Shown: piece by piece, positions 35,982 through 44,858 of the stretch
How the letters are laid out: every line of letters begins with the position of its first letter
Position numbering within the stretch: position 1 is the first letter of the stretch
NCBI GenBank assembly: GCA_017745075.1
Contig: JAGIAD010000008.1
Location: 180,433 to 244,432, forward strand
Length of the DNA: 64,000 nt
Source of the DNA: Sphingobacteriaceae bacterium
GTDB taxonomy: Bacteria > Bacteroidota > Bacteroidia > Sphingobacteriales > Sphingobacteriaceae
Direction of reading: 5' to 3'
Translations under genes and position numbers: made by a program
The notes under the pieces: model-generated
Database searches by the model: none
The model's input: only the letters and a program-made list of their open reading frames with translations
Told to the model about the DNA's origin: nothing

Positions 35982-36316
35982 TAGATGCCGTTAGTCAAAA
36001 GCAATTTAACCGATGTTGCTGCCGATAAAACGGATTCAAAAGCAACTCCCACGTAAATATTGTCCGTGGCCGTCTTGGTTAGATTTCTATTGGTTGTACT
36101 ATAATATAATTTATCACCTAAATCAATTGCACCTGTTGCTTTAGCGATTTCATAAACACCCTTTAGATTTAGGGCCCCAACTTCACCAAGGCCAATGTTA
36201 GTAACCGCAATACCAATAAGAGCTCCAGCAATTACTAAATCACCAGATTTAACAGCAGTTCCATTAGTTGCAACTGGATAGTCTAAGGTTTCACCTTTCC
36301 TGACAAAATTTTTCAT
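35981..36316 (-). CDS. DUF2190 capsid decoration/cement protein
   Basis: 111 residues. 'VRKGETLDYPVATNGTAVKSGDLVIAGALIGIAVTNIGLGEVGALNLKGVYEIAKATGAI...GDKLYYSTTNRNLTKTATDNIYVGVAFESV' is the DUF2190 pattern. The family is small capsid-associated proteins encoded beside the major capsid gene, here separated from it only by the tRNA gene. Confidence 0.88.
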   Translation of the reverse strand: MKNFVRKGETLDYPVATNGTAVKSGDLVIAGALIGIAVTNIGLGEVGALNLKGVYEIAKATGAIDLGDKLYYSTTNRNLTKTATDNIYVGVAFESVLSAATSVKLLLTNGI

Positions 36317-36334
36317 ATTTATTTATTTAATTAG

Positions 36335-36407
36335 TTGCGAGGGAGGGACTCGAACCCTCGGCCTCCGGGTTATGAGCCCGGCGAGCTACCAACTGCTCTA
36401 CCTCACG
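36335..36407 (-). tRNA. tRNA-Met(CAT), initiator (fMet) type, phage-encoded
   Basis: A 73-nt cloverleaf is fully resolved: 7-bp acceptor stem, D-stem GAGC/GCTC, anticodon stem CCGGG/CCCGG with loop CTCATAA, T-stem GAGGG/CCCTC with TTCGAGT. The anticodon is CAT. Initiator hallmarks are all present: C1-A72 mismatch, three G-C pairs below the anticodon loop, and an A11-U24 purine-pyrimidine pair. CCA is not encoded. It sits between the capsid and decoration genes and is cotranscribed or read through from the capsid terminator. Confidence 0.93.
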
Positions 36408-36413
36408 ATTTAA

Positions 36414-36442
36414 AAAAAAGCCTGCCTTACGACAGGCTTTTT
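36414..36442. terminator. Hairpin between the capsid gene and the tRNA
   Basis: AAAAAGCCTG pairs with CAGGCTTTTT. It lies directly after the capsid gene stop and before the tRNA, and could limit read-through from the capsid gene or mark an RNA-processing site. Confidence 0.8.
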
Positions 36443-36475
36443 AAACAACAAACTATTACTTCAACCAAAAGTATT

Positions 36476-38446
36476 TTAAGAGCCAGGATTGTAGGCTAAA
36501 CCACGGAAATCGACCGCCTTAGCACCAAATACCATTCTTGCTTTAATTTCTACACCATCAACATCAAAACCGTTCCTTTGCTCAGTGAAAAGTTCCGGTT
36601 GTCCTTCCAAGAAAGCATATTCAACTGTATCAATCTGGGCGTTGTCCGCAGCAAGAAACCATTTGTTCCCAGTAATTCTAGGTTCAACAATAGGATCAAA
36701 CTGGCCTTTCCAGACGTTTTGCTTGTTAATTTCAGTTGGAACAAAGCTTGATGATGCATACTGTAAAGCGGCCTCCTCATTGTCTGGGCCAACTAAAAGA
36801 TATTTACCCATCAAATTCAAGAAATCTTTTTTATCCAACCCTTTTTGATTGCGTAATAATTTACGCAATAAGCCGATGTTTGTGATATCTAACGCCGATC
36901 CGGTAGCAAGATTTCCATGAGTAGCATGGAACAATGCAACTCCATCTGACATTTTAGGGTTATTCAATAAGATATCATAAACAATATCTGATTGCTTGCG
37001 AGCAGCAGCATTTGCAATCGCTCTTGGGATTCGTGAGAAAGCACCTAAATCATCGTTAATAATACTTTCCCAAGTTAACGATATGATTTTGCCATATTTC
37101 ACAACCCTTAATTTTTCTGCACCTTCACCTATAGTTGCATAAGTATACTCGCCACCTTCTTTAACTTCTTCAAAATTTGAGAACTCACCAGTAGAAATCA
37201 CTGATTTTTCCTTAAAATCTTTAACAGTACCTCGGGTTGCCCATTGAACAAATGTTCTTTCTTGGAGAGCGTATTCACGAGCTAATGAGGAATTAACGGT
37301 ATTACCTAAAATGTTAGGAAAATCAGAGGTACTATGCATACCGGCAGCCCTGCGGCCATCAATGTTTAAAGCATTTTGAGCAATTTCCATTGTACTCAAC
37401 CCCCTGGTTTTTCCACCGGCATCTTCTACAGCTTCGCGCGCCATATCCAATAAGGACATACCTCTGAATTCACGAGCTTCTGGCTTCAAAGGGATTGATG
37501 GATTCGCTCTATTCATGATAGCATTTTCCATTGCCTCACGCTTCTTCTCGATAGATTCTTTACCGATACTAATGTGTTGCGTACGCACAGCAGGTGCTTG
37601 GCCCGCTTCTAATGCAGCAATGATTTCAATCCTGGCTGCATCAGCAGTGATTCCCCTGGAAATCATACCATCCAATACCGAATTATCAGTTAAATTGGCA
37701 GCACGAAACGCAGATGTGATTGTGCTTACTCTGGTACGTTCTTCAGTAACTGCAGCACTTCTTAATGCAGTATCATCAACAACAACGGCTGGAGCAGCAG
37801 CTGCTGGTGGATTCGGTTGAGCAGATCTTTGGCCTGCTTGCTGAGCAGCAGCAGCGTTTTCTTCTTCAGTCATGGTCCTTTTATTTTTTGTTATTGTAAT
37901 TTCGTGATAGCGTAAATTGGGTTGATTCGTATCTTCTTTTGATCGAACACCAGAACCATAATCAACCGGTACTGAACAAACAGATAATTCTCCTGGCTCC
38001 CAATCAGAAACTCTTACAGAAATAAGATTTGTCTCTTCGTTTTCCGTAACCATAGTTTCATGAATATCGTAGCCAACAGATATGTTTCGGATAATACCAT
38101 CAATAATATCTCCAACTATGCCAGATACTTCTGGACGCTTAGAAAGACGAACTGTGGCCTTACATTCTTTATTCTCTACCCAAGCCCTGGTAACGACGCC
38201 ATAAATTGTATTAACAGTATAAGTGGCATGCGTATCGACTAAATTTGCACCAGCATTAGCGCGTTCAAGCCTAACAGATTCGGGAGTGCACAACAACTGT
38301 TCGGTATATTTCGTGCCATCCCACATCCGACGTTTTGCTTCTACTTCTGTAGCAAAAACAACTTCGATCGTGTGATCAGTTTCATTATAACTATCCGGAG
38401 TTATATTGGCCCTAACGAATGAAGGAATTTTAAACGTTTTGTTCAT
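36476..38446 (-). CDS. Fused prohead protease-major capsid protein
   Basis: 656 residues. About 1-190 resemble an HK97-type prohead protease ('VEVVFATEVEAKRRMWDG' style start, 'GANLVDTHATYTVNTIYGVV', 'IRNISVGYDIHE', 'WEPGELSVCSVPVD'). An Ala/Gln-rich and helical scaffold-like linker (about 195-310) follows, then a capsid domain ('SDFPNILGNTVNSSLAREYALQERTFVQWATRGTVKDFKEKSVISTGEFSNFEEVKEGGEYTYATI'). All three head-assembly functions are in one chain, presumably self-cleaved during maturation. Confidence 0.9.
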   Translation of the reverse strand: MNKTFKIPSFVRANITPDSYNETDHTIEVVFATEVEAKRRMWDGTKYTEQLLCTPESVRLERANAGANLVDTHATYTVNTIYGVVTRAWVENKECKATVRLSKRPEVSGIVGDIIDGIIRNISVGYDIHETMVTENEETNLISVRVSDWEPGELSVCSVPVDYGSGVRSKEDTNQPNLRYHEITITKNKRTMTEEENAAAAQQAGQRSAQPNPPAAAAPAVVVDDTALRSAAVTEERTRVSTITSAFRAANLTDNSVLDGMISRGITADAARIEIIAALEAGQAPAVRTQHISIGKESIEKKREAMENAIMNRANPSIPLKPEAREFRGMSLLDMAREAVEDAGGKTRGLSTMEIAQNALNIDGRRAAGMHSTSDFPNILGNTVNSSLAREYALQERTFVQWATRGTVKDFKEKSVISTGEFSNFEEVKEGGEYTYATIGEGAEKLRVVKYGKIISLTWESIINDDLGAFSRIPRAIANAAARKQSDIVYDILLNNPKMSDGVALFHATHGNLATGSALDITNIGLLRKLLRNQKGLDKKDFLNLMGKYLLVGPDNEEAALQYASSSFVPTEINKQNVWKGQFDPIVEPRITGNKWFLAADNAQIDTVEYAFLEGQPELFTEQRNGFDVDGVEIKARMVFGAKAVDFRGLAYNPGS

Positions 38447-38516
38447 GGTTGTAAAATTACCTCTATTGATATTTCAAGAATCGCCGATACATTGCGGTAT
38501 GTTCGCCAGTGATTAA

Positions 38517-38554
38517 AAAAAATGAGTCCGGAAAAAAGTTTCCGGACTCATTTT
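38517..38554. terminator. Strong hairpin between the portal and capsid genes
   Basis: AAAATGAGTCCGGAAA pairs exactly with TTTCCGGACTCATTTT around a short loop. It overlaps the portal stop codon. Possibly an attenuator that separates capsid expression from upstream genes. Confidence 0.85.
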
Positions 38555-40034
38555 AATCTTCTTTTTTAGCTTCAATCTGATCAATCTTCGCAAGCTTGTC
38601 AGCATCATACCGAGGATCACTTTCCGGCATCAGCTTAGCCTTATCGAATCGCTCCTTATCTTCCTTCATCTGATCAACTATCTCTTCAGGCGCATAACCT
38701 AATGATCTAACAGCATCTTGCCAAGAAATAAATCCTGCTCTAACTTGTTTTAATAGAGCCTGAATTTCTTTTAATGGATCTATCATCTCTCTTCTCGGCG
38801 GAGTCCAGGTAACAGCTACATCTGGTGATGGAATTTTTCCGGCTATGTAAGCTGCTTGAGTAAACCATTGCCAAATAGGATTCAAAAACATTGGTATGAC
38901 CATGTTCCATTGCAACATTTCGTAAAACCTCTGCGCTTCCAACCAACCCATACGGCCACTACTAAAATTAACGCCTGAAAGATCTCCTGTGTAGGTTTCA
39001 TAACTCAATCCGAATCCGGCTGCTTGTCCTTGGAGCGAGGTTCTGGTAAAGTCTCTATAACCATCAACCTGCGGTGGATTAGAAAAAGTAAATGTTTCAC
39101 CGTCCTCACCATAATTAATCATACCTGGAGCCAATCTCTCAATTGAATTGTCAGAACTCTTTGCACCTATACTGGATGAATCACCGTTGCTACGCTGAAC
39201 GAATACAGCAAAACATGCTGCAATCTTCTGTTTCATTAATTGAGCATCTTCATATTCGTCAAAATCCTTCATCCTAAGAATAATTGACGAATTAAATGGG
39301 AGGCCATGAACTTGGCCGGGATCTTCCATGTAAAACATTGGGCTCATTTCAGAGGCAGGTACAGGTTTGCTTTCCGTGAAAACTTCTGTAGGATGCCTGT
39401 CAAATACCCAATAAGCGATCCTTTTGCCTTTTTTATTGTATTGAACACCATTTACAATGTATTCCCCATTATCAAACGGTTGAACTGTGTTTTTTTGGTG
39501 ATCAATGAAGTCAGGATCTAAAAGTTGAATTTCTAAAGGAACAACTTTGGAATTCTTAACTCTTTTTGACCAGATTCTCCGTGCGTAACATTCACCTGAT
39601 TTTGCTACTGTACCAACACTTAGCGCCGTTAAACCATAAAAATTTTGAAGTCCATCAAAATCGCACAGTGTACTATCGGCCCATTCTTTCCAGACTTTTT
39701 TTATAAGTTTTGCTACAGCTGGATCCTCAACTACTGGATTAGCTAAAATACCTGTTCCTACAACATTATTAGCAAAACTTCGAGTAGCTTTTTTAGCATA
39801 TGGATTATTCCTGTTAGCCTCTCGAGAGCGTTCTCTTAGCAATGGCAGGTCAGAACTTATCTGTTGGTTTTGTGAGGGACCAACAAAATTGTTATCCCCA
39901 AATCGCCTCCCTCTGCCGGCTCCATCATGCTTTCTTTGATTTTGAGTTATAGTATCAAAGGTCATTTGATGTTGAAGCCTACGTAGCGCCAATTTTGGCG
40001 CTACTACTTTCAGAAAATTGTTAATAACACCCAT
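38553..40034 (-). CDS. Portal protein (lambda gpB-like)
   Basis: 493 residues. 'DLPLLRERSREANRNNPYAKKATRSFANNVVGTGI', 'LQNFYGLTALSVGTVAKSGECYARR', 'LDPDFIDH' and the C-terminal 'FSSGRMGWLEAQRFYEMLQWNMVIPMFLNPIWQWF' match the lambda-family portal. It forms the dodecameric DNA gate at the capsid vertex. Its start overlaps the gpW-like gene by 14 bp. Confidence 0.95.
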   Translation of the reverse strand: MGVINNFLKVVAPKLALRRLQHQMTFDTITQNQRKHDGAGRGRRFGDNNFVGPSQNQQISSDLPLLRERSREANRNNPYAKKATRSFANNVVGTGILANPVVEDPAVAKLIKKVWKEWADSTLCDFDGLQNFYGLTALSVGTVAKSGECYARRIWSKRVKNSKVVPLEIQLLDPDFIDHQKNTVQPFDNGEYIVNGVQYNKKGKRIAYWVFDRHPTEVFTESKPVPASEMSPMFYMEDPGQVHGLPFNSSIILRMKDFDEYEDAQLMKQKIAACFAVFVQRSNGDSSSIGAKSSDNSIERLAPGMINYGEDGETFTFSNPPQVDGYRDFTRTSLQGQAAGFGLSYETYTGDLSGVNFSSGRMGWLEAQRFYEMLQWNMVIPMFLNPIWQWFTQAAYIAGKIPSPDVAVTWTPPRREMIDPLKEIQALLKQVRAGFISWQDAVRSLGYAPEEIVDQMKEDKERFDKAKLMPESDPRYDADKLAKIDQIEAKKED

Positions 40035-40233
40035 TGTTTAAGTCTTTAGTGTAGGAAGCAAACTTTACCTTTCTTGTAGCCTGATTAGGGAAAAGTTCCC
40101 TTTCCATTTCGGATTTTATAGATCGCATATCTGCTAAGGATCTATACTCTACTCGCTTATCTCCGTATTCCACTCGAAGAGCGCCTTGCGCGATTGCGGC
40201 ACAAAGTATATTATACTGTTCTATCGTGTACAT
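40021..40233 (-). CDS. gpW-like head-tail joining protein
   Basis: 70 residues. 'LCAAIAQGALRVEYGDKRVEYRSLADMRSIKSEMERELF' matches the lambda gpW family ('YRSLAEM' helix-turn). It lies between terminase and portal, as in lambda. Confidence 0.85.
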   Translation of the reverse strand: MYTIEQYNILCAAIAQGALRVEYGDKRVEYRSLADMRSIKSEMERELFPNQATRKVKFASYTKDLNNGCY

Positions 40234-40583
40234 TATGAAAATATATTACTGTCGTTGAACTTTTTGATCGAGGTAAATTTATTAATAAGGAGATAGATAT
40301 CCGATATATCGGCGATTGTTCGTTTATCTTTCACAGATTTTAATCCGTTAATAGACGAATTTCCATGCTTAACTACACTTTCTTTCCTCTCAAACATTTT
40401 GCTTATCTCTGCATTAGACAGGAGTGTTTCCTGTTTAAGTAGGTGAAAACAAACATATCTCTGATAAGTAAAATTGTGACCGCAGCGAGGATTTTCTGTA
40501 AACTCCTGAACTGTCATGCCGAAGTGTACGGCTGCTGCTTTGATAATCACTTCCTCCAGGGTTTTAGGCTTGTCAAAATTCAT
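40233..40583 (-). CDS. DnaA domain IV-like DNA-binding protein
   Basis: 116 residues from the ATG at 40583; the frame extends to a TTG at 40652 that would add a CxxC segment. 'FTYQRYVCFHLLKQETLLSNAEISKMFERKESVVKHGNSSI' follows the C-terminal DNA-binding domain of DnaA (helix, HTH, 'V-HG-' signature where DnaA has 'TVLHA'). No AAA+ domain. Its place between terminase and portal genes is unusual for a replication-type module, so a packaging or transcription role is possible. Confidence 0.7.
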   Translation of the reverse strand: MNFDKPKTLEEVIIKAAAVHFGMTVQEFTENPRCGHNFTYQRYVCFHLLKQETLLSNAEISKMFERKESVVKHGNSSINGLKSVKDKRTIADISDIYLLINKFTSIKKFNDSNIFS

Positions 40584-40636
40584 AATGTAATTTTTTGGTT
40601 TGTTGCATTTGGTGCAATAATTGAAACTTTTAAAGA

Positions 40637-42547
40637 TTATCTTCCTCGCCAATAGTCACTACCGGCATTATTTTTTTTATTTTTCTTAGTTTCCGCAGCT
40701 GGTGATGATGGTATTAAATCTAGGCTATCAACAAGCAGTTGGTCCCACTTTTCATCTGTCCACCGATCCATGCCTTCAACATACGCTGCAGCTCTTGCAT
40801 ATACTCGGCAATCTAAAGGTTCATTTCTCTCAAACTCCTTTATCCAACTATAAACTTTTGCACCTTTTTTATTCGTAACGAGGGCCATTTTTTCGGATGT
40901 AAGTCCTTTGAAATAATGTTGGTCATACTGTGGAAAATGACAATATCCAATTGGATATGGTTCATCATCTGTTTTCTGTAATTTCAAAACACCGTAAATT
41001 TCTGTTTTAATCATACTGGTACCAACATTCCAAACCTTTACCCCATTTATTTTTTTTCCACTTTTCGATGTGTCTACCGATCTAGGGGGACTTACCATCA
41101 GTATTTGCTCATCTTGTCCTTTGGTTGGAATAACTTTTCCAGGGTATTTTCTCGAAAATGTATAAACGATTGAAGTATTATACCCACTGTCGACGGCCAT
41201 TCTGCTCAACGGAATCAGCGCGCCATCTTCCCTAACAAAGTTCTCCGATACTATTCTACCTAATGCTTCCCAAACTGGGCTGGAAGCTGTTTCGGTATTA
41301 CCTATCAAAACCCGGTAATCTAACGACCAACATTCCTTTCCTTTACCCCATCCCACTATTTCCACTTCAATACGATCTTTTTGAATATCGACACCAGCAG
41401 TTATTAGGCAAACTTTAGCATTTGGTGTGTTCAGTTTGTAATTTTCTCTTTTATTATAAATTGTTTCCCATTCAGGCGAATCACCCTCAGCTTCGTAAAC
41501 TTCGCCAAGTTTGGTATTTACAAAAGTGATCTTCTTGGCTAAGTCAGTTTGTGCTTTTTCGTATTCCCGTGCCATTTGTGACCAACCATACCACCCAACC
41601 GGAGAATACAACGCATTGATATGATAACCAAAAGTTATTCCATCTTCTTTTTCTGGAAAAAGTGGTATCCACTCTCCATGTTGTAACATTTTAGTTTTGT
41701 GGCGCTCAGTAATGTGATCCCGGCATTCCTGGCATTCATAGTAAACCTGGTCAAATTTTCCAACTTCATACCTCAATTGATCAAATTTAAGCACTATTAA
41801 AGTGCCACAATGTGGGCAGGGCACGTGATAATATCTTTGGCCGGTGCTTTCAAATTCATTGTCAATGATACTTTTACCCTTTAGAGTTGGGGTAGAGGTT
41901 AAAAATATTTTTTTGCTATCTCCAAAACTTATAGTTCGCGTCTCGGCCAATGAAATTACATCTCCCTCTTCGCCAACGTTACCAGGATAACGATCGGTCT
42001 CATCACCATACACCCGGCGAACTGCAATAGATGAAAGTCCAACAGGTGAGTTCGCTCCAATCATATGAAGAAATCCGCCAGGGAATTCTTTCGTCATCAT
42101 TGTATTGCCACCCTCTTTACTTCTGGATGGTGGAATCTTTTCCTTTAATGATGGAGTCGCATCGATCATTGGTTGGATCCTGGTCTTCGAGGTAATTTTC
42201 ATCAGCTCAGCTGTGGGCATAATGTAAAGCATACCACATTGTGATACGTCAATGGTGTATCCACACCAATTATTGCCAAGTTCTGTAGCACCAACTTGAG
42301 AACTCTTCTTGAATATTATTTTTTGAGATTTATCTGTTGCAGAAAGCTTGTTACCAATTTCTACCAAATAAGGAGTTCTTGAATTCCTGAACGGTCCCGG
42401 CTCAGCAGAAGTTTCTGGCAGTCTTCTTCTTTGTTCGGCCCACTCGGGAACTTTTAAGATTGGATCCGGTTTTATTCCACGCAGCAAACCACCGATTAGG
42501 GAATAATCAACATCTTCCAAAGCGCTATGTAAAACGATCGTTGACAA
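40637..42547 (-). CDS. Terminase large subunit (gpA-like)
   Basis: 636 residues, the normal size for lambda gpA-type terminase. 'KSSQVGATELGNNWCGYTI' is the Walker-A-like deviant P-loop, 'SIAVRRVYGDETDRYPGNVGEEGD' the Walker B region. The nuclease half has 'CLITAGVDIQKDRIEVEIVGWGKGKECWSLDYRVLIG' and 'RMAVDSGYNT'. It also has a zinc-ribbon-like 'CPHCG...CQECRDH' at about residues 241-282. It packages DNA into the prohead. Confidence 0.95.
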   Translation of the reverse strand: MSTIVLHSALEDVDYSLIGGLLRGIKPDPILKVPEWAEQRRRLPETSAEPGPFRNSRTPYLVEIGNKLSATDKSQKIIFKKSSQVGATELGNNWCGYTIDVSQCGMLYIMPTAELMKITSKTRIQPMIDATPSLKEKIPPSRSKEGGNTMMTKEFPGGFLHMIGANSPVGLSSIAVRRVYGDETDRYPGNVGEEGDVISLAETRTISFGDSKKIFLTSTPTLKGKSIIDNEFESTGQRYYHVPCPHCGTLIVLKFDQLRYEVGKFDQVYYECQECRDHITERHKTKMLQHGEWIPLFPEKEDGITFGYHINALYSPVGWYGWSQMAREYEKAQTDLAKKITFVNTKLGEVYEAEGDSPEWETIYNKRENYKLNTPNAKVCLITAGVDIQKDRIEVEIVGWGKGKECWSLDYRVLIGNTETASSPVWEALGRIVSENFVREDGALIPLSRMAVDSGYNTSIVYTFSRKYPGKVIPTKGQDEQILMVSPPRSVDTSKSGKKINGVKVWNVGTSMIKTEIYGVLKLQKTDDEPYPIGYCHFPQYDQHYFKGLTSEKMALVTNKKGAKVYSWIKEFERNEPLDCRVYARAAAYVEGMDRWTDEKWDQLLVDSLDLIPSSPAAETKKNKKNNAGSDYWRGR

Positions 42548-42555
42548 ATTAAATC

Positions 42556-42720
42556 TTATAAATTTTCACTACCAGCTGTATTATCATCATCCCATTCACA
42601 GTTTGCGCATTGTGTTAAGGTAACTCCGAAGAGGTTACATTTTCCAACACAGCAAGGTGGCGGATTCCCATTCCATGTTTTTTCTTGCAGATCATTTTCT
42701 GTTTCCTTAAGCTGGTTCAT
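42556..42720 (-). CDS. 54-residue cysteine-rich phage protein
   Basis: Frame 'MNQLKETENDLQEKTWNGNPPPCCVGKC...TQCANCEWDDDNTAGS'. Five cysteines are arranged CC-x3-C-x8-C-x2-C, compatible with a metal site. The ATG overlaps the terminase small subunit stop as ATGA, and the stop lies just before the terminase large subunit. This translational coupling supports a real gene. Function unknown; possibly a terminase accessory. Confidence 0.7.
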   Translation of the reverse strand: MNQLKETENDLQEKTWNGNPPPCCVGKCNLFGVTLTQCANCEWDDDNTAGSENL

Positions 42721-43421
42721 CATTCTTTAGTTAAATCAATAGATTCAAAATTTGCAAAGTCCGTTAATGTCCGAGTAAATTCTTCGGTCAAAATATTTAT
42801 AACATCAACCTTGCTATCAGCGTTTACAAGTTCATCCGCAACCCTTGCCGGAATGGACATAAGGGCTTTTTTAATTTGAGTTCCAAACGTAAAAAGAACT
42901 CGCTCAACATCAGCTCTCCTTACAATAGTTTTTTCCTGTTCTTCCAGTTTTATCTTATCGAAAGCGAGCGCAATAAGTTCCCTAACTCTCATGGATTCTG
43001 AATACTCCATGTCGGGAGTGACAGTAATACTTTTAATCAAATCTTTAACGCTCATTTCAGGTCCGAAACTGAGAACCTGAACAGCCGTTTCTTCGTCCAA
43101 AACCTCGGACTTGTTCGGACTTTTTGATTTCTTTAACTTCGGTTCGGACTTGTCCGAATTTTTATCCGTTTTGTTCGGACTTTTTTCGGACTTTAAACGG
43201 TCTGCCAATTTGTCTTTACTTACCCCGGCACGCGGCTTTGCTATCTTATGCTGAAATCCAAATTCTTTGTCGGCCAAATGTTTGATAACTTTCTGTTTTA
43301 CAGTATCAAAACCCTTTTTGATCTTACCTTGAGCAATAGCATTTCTAACTGCTTTTTCATTAATACCCAAATATTGAGCATAAGCATTTTTAGATAATAA
43401 TTCAGGTTCTTTTGTAGCCAT
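42720..43421 (-). CDS. Terminase small subunit
   Basis: 233 residues. The N-terminal helix-turn-helix ('SKNAYAQYLGINEKAVRNAIAQGKI') resembles Nu1-like DNA-binding domains. A Lys/Ser/Pro/Asn-rich linker follows at about 70-105 (repeats of SPNK encoded by recurring TCGGACTT). The C-terminal half is helical. It lies directly upstream of the large terminase in the packaging operon. It likely recognises the packaging site, perhaps the palindromes just upstream of the gene at 43453-43540. Confidence 0.8.
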   Translation of the reverse strand: MATKEPELLSKNAYAQYLGINEKAVRNAIAQGKIKKGFDTVKQKVIKHLADKEFGFQHKIAKPRAGVSKDKLADRLKSEKSPNKTDKNSDKSEPKLKKSKSPNKSEVLDEETAVQVLSFGPEMSVKDLIKSITVTPDMEYSESMRVRELIALAFDKIKLEEQEKTIVRRADVERVLFTFGTQIKKALMSIPARVADELVNADSKVDVINILTEEFTRTLTDFANFESIDLTKE

Positions 43422-43540
43422 TAATTTGAGTTTCAGTTCGGACTTAGATTTTCACTTTCACGTGTGAAAGTTTGGTGCTCCGGGTAGCCGCAGTGTTATC
43501 AAGGAGGAAGGACCCAAAAAGTCCTATTTTTAGGACGCTT

Positions 43541-44221
43541 CTAGGCATTTTGAACCCTTCTTCTTATGGCCGAAATGGCATTGCGTTCATAGTCAGCCGC
43601 AATGATCGCATTAATATTTCGCTTTACTTGTGGGTTGATTACAGCCGAGAAAACAGTAACAGATACCAATGGTTTAACACTATCATTACCTTGGCTGTTT
43701 GCTTGGCGTGTATGCCGCTGTATAAAACCATAGCTGCTACCAGATTTATACTCTCCACGAGCAAACACACGTGGCTTAGACCCAGGCAACATGAATGCAT
43801 ACGGAACGATAGTTCTATCTCCCTTCTTTACTTCAATACTGACACCTAATTGCTGTGTGCGCCTCCTAGTTATTGCAGTACTAGATACGCCACGCCTACT
43901 GATCCTTTGCACACCTCTTACCATACCTCCTGATACAATATCGAACCTTGGACTGAAAGCATCCATTGGTATAGGTTTAGTCGATGCATAAATAGAGCCC
44001 TGAAGGAAGTTCCTCCTGGCTCTATTTATATTAACTCCGGATAGATTCTTTTGCGGTATATTATAAACCTTTTTTACAGCATTACGAGCCACTGTTCTGC
44101 CCTTCATCAATGTCCGATTTATTGCATCTGCCGTAACTAATGCAATTTGCTGAGGGCTCAAACCCCTAAGCATTCTATTAAGCTCCGCCGTTTGAAGCGA
44201 TTCAACATTTATTTGATTCAT
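43541..44221 (-). CDS. Prophage minor tail protein Z (GpZ-like)
   Basis: 226 residues. 'QIALVTADAINRTLMKGRTVARNAVKKVYNIPQKNL' and the basic beta-rich remainder match the GpZ minor tail family. Its position upstream of the terminase genes is displaced from other tail genes, as seen in some Mu-like prophages. Confidence 0.8.
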   Translation of the reverse strand: MNQINVESLQTAELNRMLRGLSPQQIALVTADAINRTLMKGRTVARNAVKKVYNIPQKNLSGVNINRARRNFLQGSIYASTKPIPMDAFSPRFDIVSGGMVRGVQRISRRGVSSTAITRRRTQQLGVSIEVKKGDRTIVPYAFMLPGSKPRVFARGEYKSGSSYGFIQRHTRQANSQGNDSVKPLVSVTVFSAVINPQVKRNINAIIAADYERNAISAIRRRVQNA

Positions 44222-44297
44222 CCGTTATTATTGGTTTATGTTTCGGCTAAATATTGGCAAAAAATATTAAAGTTGCAAATGGTGCAAAAATTGAAAC

Positions 44298-44858
44298 CTA
44301 TACAGGTTTTAGATTTGCATCTAAACCATTATAAACCTCCTCAAAGCAAGGCCGAAAATGTCTGACCTCAGCAGGATCAATAACGCCAGCAAAGGTTTTA
44401 AACCTTTCTACAGCTATTGGCCACATTTTCATTTTAACAGCATCGCTACTAAGGCCATTATCAAAGTTTGTATGGCAATCGATACATAGGAAGACACGAT
44501 TGTTTGGGTGGCACATTACGCTTTTAAAAAAACGTTTAGGTACGATATGCGCGATATAAGCACGTGCTGTCCATCCGAGATAAGGATTAAGATACTCCCC
44601 GCAATTTTCACAATATTTAGGCATTAAACTAATTTGATAATTAAACCACTTACCTAATGTTGTACCATTACTGCTAGTCCGCAGCGTGATGTTTTTATTC
44701 TTTACTTTAATCTTTTGCCTAGCGATCGCTTCAGCTTGTTTATGAGCTGTATAGTGATAATAAGGTGCTACAGTGCACCGCTTGGCCATCAGCAACTTAT
44801 CAGGACCACCAACGGGGCAGTCAATACACTGACCCGATTTTTGTTTTATCCTACCCAT
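44298..44858 (-). CDS. HNH endonuclease-like protein
   Basis: 186 residues. Zinc-binding 'YCENCGEYL' and the H-N-H core 'AHIVPKRFFKSVMCHPNNRVFLCIDCHTNFDNG'. HNH nucleases next to terminase genes often assist DNA packaging in HK97-like phages, which suits the location. Its start overlaps the downstream end of the neighbouring small gene by 8 bp. Confidence 0.85.
   Translation of the reverse strand: MGRIKQKSGQCIDCPVGGPDKLLMAKRCTVAPYYHYTAHKQAEAIARQKIKVKNKNITLRTSSNGTTLGKWFNYQISLMPKYCENCGEYLNPYLGWTARAYIAHIVPKRFFKSVMCHPNNRVFLCIDCHTNFDNGLSSDAVKMKMWPIAVERFKTFAGVIDPAEVRHFRPCFEEVYNGLDANLKPV

Noticed and set aside
36335..36407. Elongator tRNA-Met or tRNA-Ile2
   Set aside because: The C1-A72 mismatch, A11-U24 and three G-C pairs in the anticodon stem are initiator features.
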